A DNA stretch of 7,757 nucleotides, taken from NCBI GenBank assembly GCA_905373625.1, contig CAJPTS010000081.1:1-7757 (forward strand), written 5' to 3'. The translations under genes were made by a program, and so were the position numbers. Shown here piece after piece: positions 5,036 through 7,757 of this stretch; position 1 is the first letter of the stretch, and each line of letters opens with the position of its first letter. The notes beneath the pieces are model-generated. The model saw only the letters and a list, made by a program, of their open reading frames with translations. It ran no database searches and was not told the DNA's origin. Origin of the DNA: Bacteroidia bacterium (GTDB lineage: Bacteria; Bacteroidota; Bacteroidia; Bacteroidales; CAJPTX01).

Positions 5036-7489
5036 ATGGGGCGACAGTATCTCTTCTTATTTCTTTTGCTTTGTGGCGTAAGCGCCTATACTTCGCTACA
5101 AGCGCAAATTGTGCTCCGTGGTTCTGTGTTAGACCTTGAGCGCCAACCAGTACAAAGTGCAAACATAATAATTAAAGAAACGGGGAAGGGGACTACTACG
5201 AATGCTACAGGAGCGTTTGAACTGACACTGCCTTTGCGAAAAATTGTGGAGTTGCGTATAGAGGCCATTGGTTACAAGTCTATAGATACCATCGTTTCTA
5301 CCCATGCCAAGCGTCTCCCCCCTTTCAGTATAATGTTCGAAGAAAGTTATACTGATATAGATCAAGTTGCCGTCGTGGGTACTCGGAAACAATTTGCCAC
5401 GCTGGAGCATATCGATGTCCGCACCGTGTCTGCCATGAGCTCCTCTTCTTTGGGGCTAGAACGCCTTATAAAGACCTTGCCAGGCGTACATTCCGCCAAC
5501 GAGCTCAGTTCACAGTATTCAGTTCGGGGGGGCACGTTTGATGAAAATCTGGTATATATCGACGGAGCAGAGGTCTACCGTCCTACTTTGGTGCGATCGG
5601 GAAACCAAGAGGGGCTTTCTGTTATTAACCCAGACATGGTAGAAAAGCTCACTTTCTCGGCGGGCGGATTCCCCGCATATTATGGCGATAAGATGTCTTC
5701 CGTGCTAAACATCTCGTACCGCACCCCGAGGGCTCTAGGAGCAAAGATCCAGCTGGGACTTTTAGAGAATCGGTTACTTCTGGAAGGCGTAGACCCCTCG
5801 CGTAAATTTGCTGCCATGTTGGGCATTCGTTATAAGTCTACGAAGCTGCTCTTGAACACCACCGAGACGCAAGGAGATTATACGCCGACGTTCATAGATC
5901 TGCAAAGTAAATTGCATTATGCCGTAACAGATCAACTCTCGGTGGACTTCTTAGCTGGGCTAGCACGCAATTCGTACCAGTTTGTCCCCAAGGTAAAAAA
6001 AACACAAGTAGGCACGCTCGCGGGTAATTATCAGGCGCTTATGGTGTATTACGAGGGCAAGGAAGAAGATCTTTACAATACCTCCTTTGCTAACTTAGCC
6101 TTGAACTACTCCCCATTGCCCGATTGGAAGCTTCAGTTAGCCTCCTCAGTCTTTCATACAGCGGAGTCTGAGACGTTTGATATTCTGGGTGAATATTGGT
6201 TGCAAAGTTTGCAAAGCGAAGGCACGAATATTAACGATGTAAATGATTCGTTAGCCAACTTCGGTGTGGGTGGCGCATTAGATCATGCTCGCAATTATTT
6301 CAATGCGTGGGTCGGGAGTGTACAAGCTAATGCGCGCTACTCTTTTGGGGCGCATTCTCTACAATTTGGGGTGGCGGCACATGAACACCGTCTAAAACAC
6401 CGTCTGAACGAGTGGCATATTGTGGACAGTGCGGGTTATACGCTCCCCTCGCACGAGTTAGCTTTCGACGATAAAAATTCCATGTTTGCAGAGGGCGCTC
6501 TGCGTTATCTTCGTCTCTCCGCCTTTGCGAATTTACACCTCAGCTACAACCTATCATTTACCAAACTGGAATTAGATGCTGGCGCACGCGCGGTAACACG
6601 CGATGTCTTGCAGATGCCACGCGTCAGTCCCCGTTTAGCCTTTACCCTAATACCCAAAGCTTTGCCCACATTGGCCTGCTACTTTGCTACGGGGTTTTAT
6701 TATCAATACCCTTTTTATCGGGAGATGCGAGATCAGCAGGGGATATTGCACCCGACCACCGCTCCACAACGTGCCATACATTTTGTATTGGGTACGCGCT
6801 GGAGTTTCCCTTTGCAGGAGCGCCCATTTCGTCTTCAATTGGAGCTTTATCAAAAGAATATCAGTAATCTCATCCCTTATAACATAGAAAACCTCTCGTT
6901 GCGTTACGAGGCTGCGAACATCGGCGAAGGCTTAATCCGCGGCGTAGACTTAAAGATCCACGGCGAACTGGTACCAGGTGCAGAGTCTTGGATCAGTATG
7001 TCATTGCTGAGTGCACAAATGCGCTTGCACGGCGAACCGCGTAATCCCGAACTTACGCCTAAGAAGGCAGGCTATTTCCCTATGCCCTCAGATCAGCGTT
7101 TTGCGCTCTCTATATTTTTACAGGATTATTTGCCTAAGCTCCCCTCCTATACCGTTAACCTTACCGCACATTACGCCACAGGACTGCCATTTACGCCTCC
7201 AAATGCCGCGTATGGTATAACAGGACGTCTCCCCTCATATAAACGCGTAGATGTGGGCTTTGAAAAGGAATTCAAATCTGACTTTTATTCCGAGCTTTGG
7301 TTACGCAAGGCGAAGTGGTTAAAAGAGTTCCGCATAGGTGTTGAAGTGCTCAATCTGTTAGATTTTGCCAATACTTCCTCCTACATGTGGATCTCCGTCC
7401 CGACGGCCGAAGGAAAACTCTCACGTCTGGCTGTACCTAATTATCTTACTTCGCGGTGTATCAATTTCAGAGTACGCTTAGGTTTTTAG
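5036..7489 (+). CDS. TonB-dependent outer-membrane receptor with N-terminal carboxypeptidase-regulatory-like domain
   Basis: Outer-membrane beta-barrel receptor of 817 residues that takes up a ligand using TonB energy. A signal peptide spans residues 1-23, with likely cleavage after SLQA before QIVLRG. Next is a CarboxypepD_reg-like fold at about 25-100 (IVLRGSVLD, then TTTNATGAFEL and IEAIGYKS), a Ton-box-like VAVVGTR (111-117), and a plug domain at about 105-228 with YSVRGGTFDENLVYIDGAEV at 161-180. The rest is a barrel of alternating strands ending in INFRVRLGF with the terminal Phe used for barrel insertion. It has no STN domain and no SusD partner nearby, so a polysaccharide SusC role is unlikely; the substrate is unknown. 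It lies 28 bases after maf with no promoter box seen, so is likely in the same operon. A plug-like secretion protein follows after 60 bases. Confidence 0.93.
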   Translation: MGRQYLFLFLLLCGVSAYTSLQAQIVLRGSVLDLERQPVQSANIIIKETGKGTTTNATGAFELTLPLRKIVELRIEAIGYKSIDTIVSTHAKRLPPFSIMFEESYTDIDQVAVVGTRKQFATLEHIDVRTVSAMSSSSLGLERLIKTLPGVHSANELSSQYSVRGGTFDENLVYIDGAEVYRPTLVRSGNQEGLSVINPDMVEKLTFSAGGFPAYYGDKMSSVLNISYRTPRALGAKIQLGLLENRLLLEGVDPSRKFAAMLGIRYKSTKLLLNTTETQGDYTPTFIDLQSKLHYAVTDQLSVDFLAGLARNSYQFVPKVKKTQVGTLAGNYQALMVYYEGKEEDLYNTSFANLALNYSPLPDWKLQLASSVFHTAESETFDILGEYWLQSLQSEGTNINDVNDSLANFGVGGALDHARNYFNAWVGSVQANARYSFGAHSLQFGVAAHEHRLKHRLNEWHIVDSAGYTLPSHELAFDDKNSMFAEGALRYLRLSAFANLHLSYNLSFTKLELDAGARAVTRDVLQMPRVSPRLAFTLIPKALPTLACYFATGFYYQYPFYREMRDQQGILHPTTAPQRAIHFVLGTRWSFPLQERPFRLQLELYQKNISNLIPYNIENLSLRYEAANIGEGLIRGVDLKIHGELVPGAESWISMSLLSAQMRLHGEPRNPELTPKKAGYFPMPSDQRFALSIFLQDYLPKLPSYTVNLTAHYATGLPFTPPNAAYGITGRLPSYKRVDVGFEKEFKSDFYSELWLRKAKWLKEFRIGVEVLNLLDFANTSSYMWISVPTAEGKLSRLAVPNYLTSRCINFRVRLGF

Positions 7490-7549
7490 TACGACGCGAC
7501 CTGTAAAATAGGGCGAACGTACGTCACTTTTTACGAGATTCATTTTACC

Positions 7550-7757
7550 ATGTGTTCTAAATTTATTCTGTTGGGCATACTCCCTCTTCTTTTTTTTCCT
7601 TTTACTGCCGCCGCCCAGTTCCCTATTACACGGGGAGAGGGCGTGTATGCAGACAGTATAGCGCACCGCGACATCAAGTCGGTGACACTCTGCCGAGATG
7701 AGCGTCAGAATACGCCTCCCATCATTGCGCTGCGAGGGAGCGAACACCTCCAACTGA
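7550..7757 (+). CDS. Putative type IX secretion system plug protein (DUF5103-like), N-terminal part
   Basis: The first 69 codons are visible; the frame stays open to the window edge. The N-terminus is a classic signal peptide: MCSKFILLGI, a Leu/Phe-rich core, then FTAAAQ with likely cleavage after Ala-22. After that come VYADSIAHRDIKSVTLC and PPIIALRGSEHLQL. This matches the opening of DUF5103 proteins as I remember them (a Tyr-x-x-x-Ile-x-x-x-x-Ile-K-x-V strand, then a Pro-Ile-x-x-Leu and an E-x-L-x-L strand). Some of these plug the SprA translocon of the type IX secretion system on the periplasmic side. The full proteins are about 400 residues, so most is missing. The gene starts 60 bases after the receptor gene on the same strand. 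The exported nature is clear; the family call is from a short segment and moderately sure. The start ATG has no obvious Shine-Dalgarno. Confidence 0.68.
   Translation, partial: MCSKFILLGILPLLFFPFTAAAQFPITRGEGVYADSIAHRDIKSVTLCRDERQNTPPIIALRGSEHLQL

Noticed and set aside
7489..7532. Possible intrinsic terminator after the receptor gene
   Set aside because: GTACG (7489-7493) can pair with CGTAC (7518-7522) with a few inner pairs, but the stem is broken by internal loops and the TTTTT run is 5 bases away. Too weak to call; cotranscription with the next gene is as likely.
7478..7753. 91-codon open frame on the minus strand
   Set aside because: It runs antisense across the receptor end and the signal-peptide-bearing plug-like gene; its composition (KRKKKKREY run from a T-rich signal peptide) marks it as a shadow.
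1..7757. CRISPR array, tRNA or rRNA genes, phage genes
   Set aside because: No regularly spaced repeats, cloverleaf-like sequence or phage-type product was seen on either strand.

Overview
The window looks like chromosome from a Bacteroidota species, most likely Porphyromonas or a close relative. The reasons are the Bacteroides-type promoter boxes (TAnnTTTG), a KdsC-like phosphatase / UbiA / Maf cluster, a TonB-dependent receptor with an N-terminal carboxypeptidase-regulatory-like domain, and the start of what looks like a type IX secretion plug protein (DUF5103 family). The genus is an inference from general resemblance; no database was searched.

Left part, minus strand (1-1346). A short two-gene operon reads leftward. 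A kinase-less membrane protein (TM, extracytoplasmic domain, TM, HAMP) is followed after 2 bases by the N-terminal 124 codons of the potassium transporter TrkH, which runs off the window. Just upstream of this operon, also on the minus strand, is a 35-codon remnant of an IS30-type transposase. A promoter-like TAnnTTTG box lies between the remnant and the operon. Beyond the remnant is a very stable hairpin (1391-1433) with a competing alternative fold.

Middle, plus strand (1475-2692). A thiH gene stands alone with its own promoter. No other thiamin gene is visible and I see no TPP riboswitch. It is followed by about 200 bp without a gene; its last third holds a 21-bp-phased direct repeat and a promoter-like box.

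Right part, plus strand (2894-7757). This appears to be one operon of at least five tightly spaced genes: kdsC-like HAD phosphatase (lipopolysaccharide Kdo synthesis), UbiA-family membrane prenyltransferase with a degraded second aspartate motif, Maf nucleotide pyrophosphatase, an 817-residue TonB-dependent receptor, and the first 69 codons of the plug-like protein. The theme is largely the cell envelope: LPS core sugar, an isoprenoid transferase, an outer-membrane receptor and a possible secretion-pore plug, with Maf as a housekeeping passenger.

The best candidates for something undescribed are the UbiA protein that lacks its second metal-binding motif, the kinase-less HAMP protein paired with TrkH, and the dual-fold hairpin between the IS remnant and thiH.
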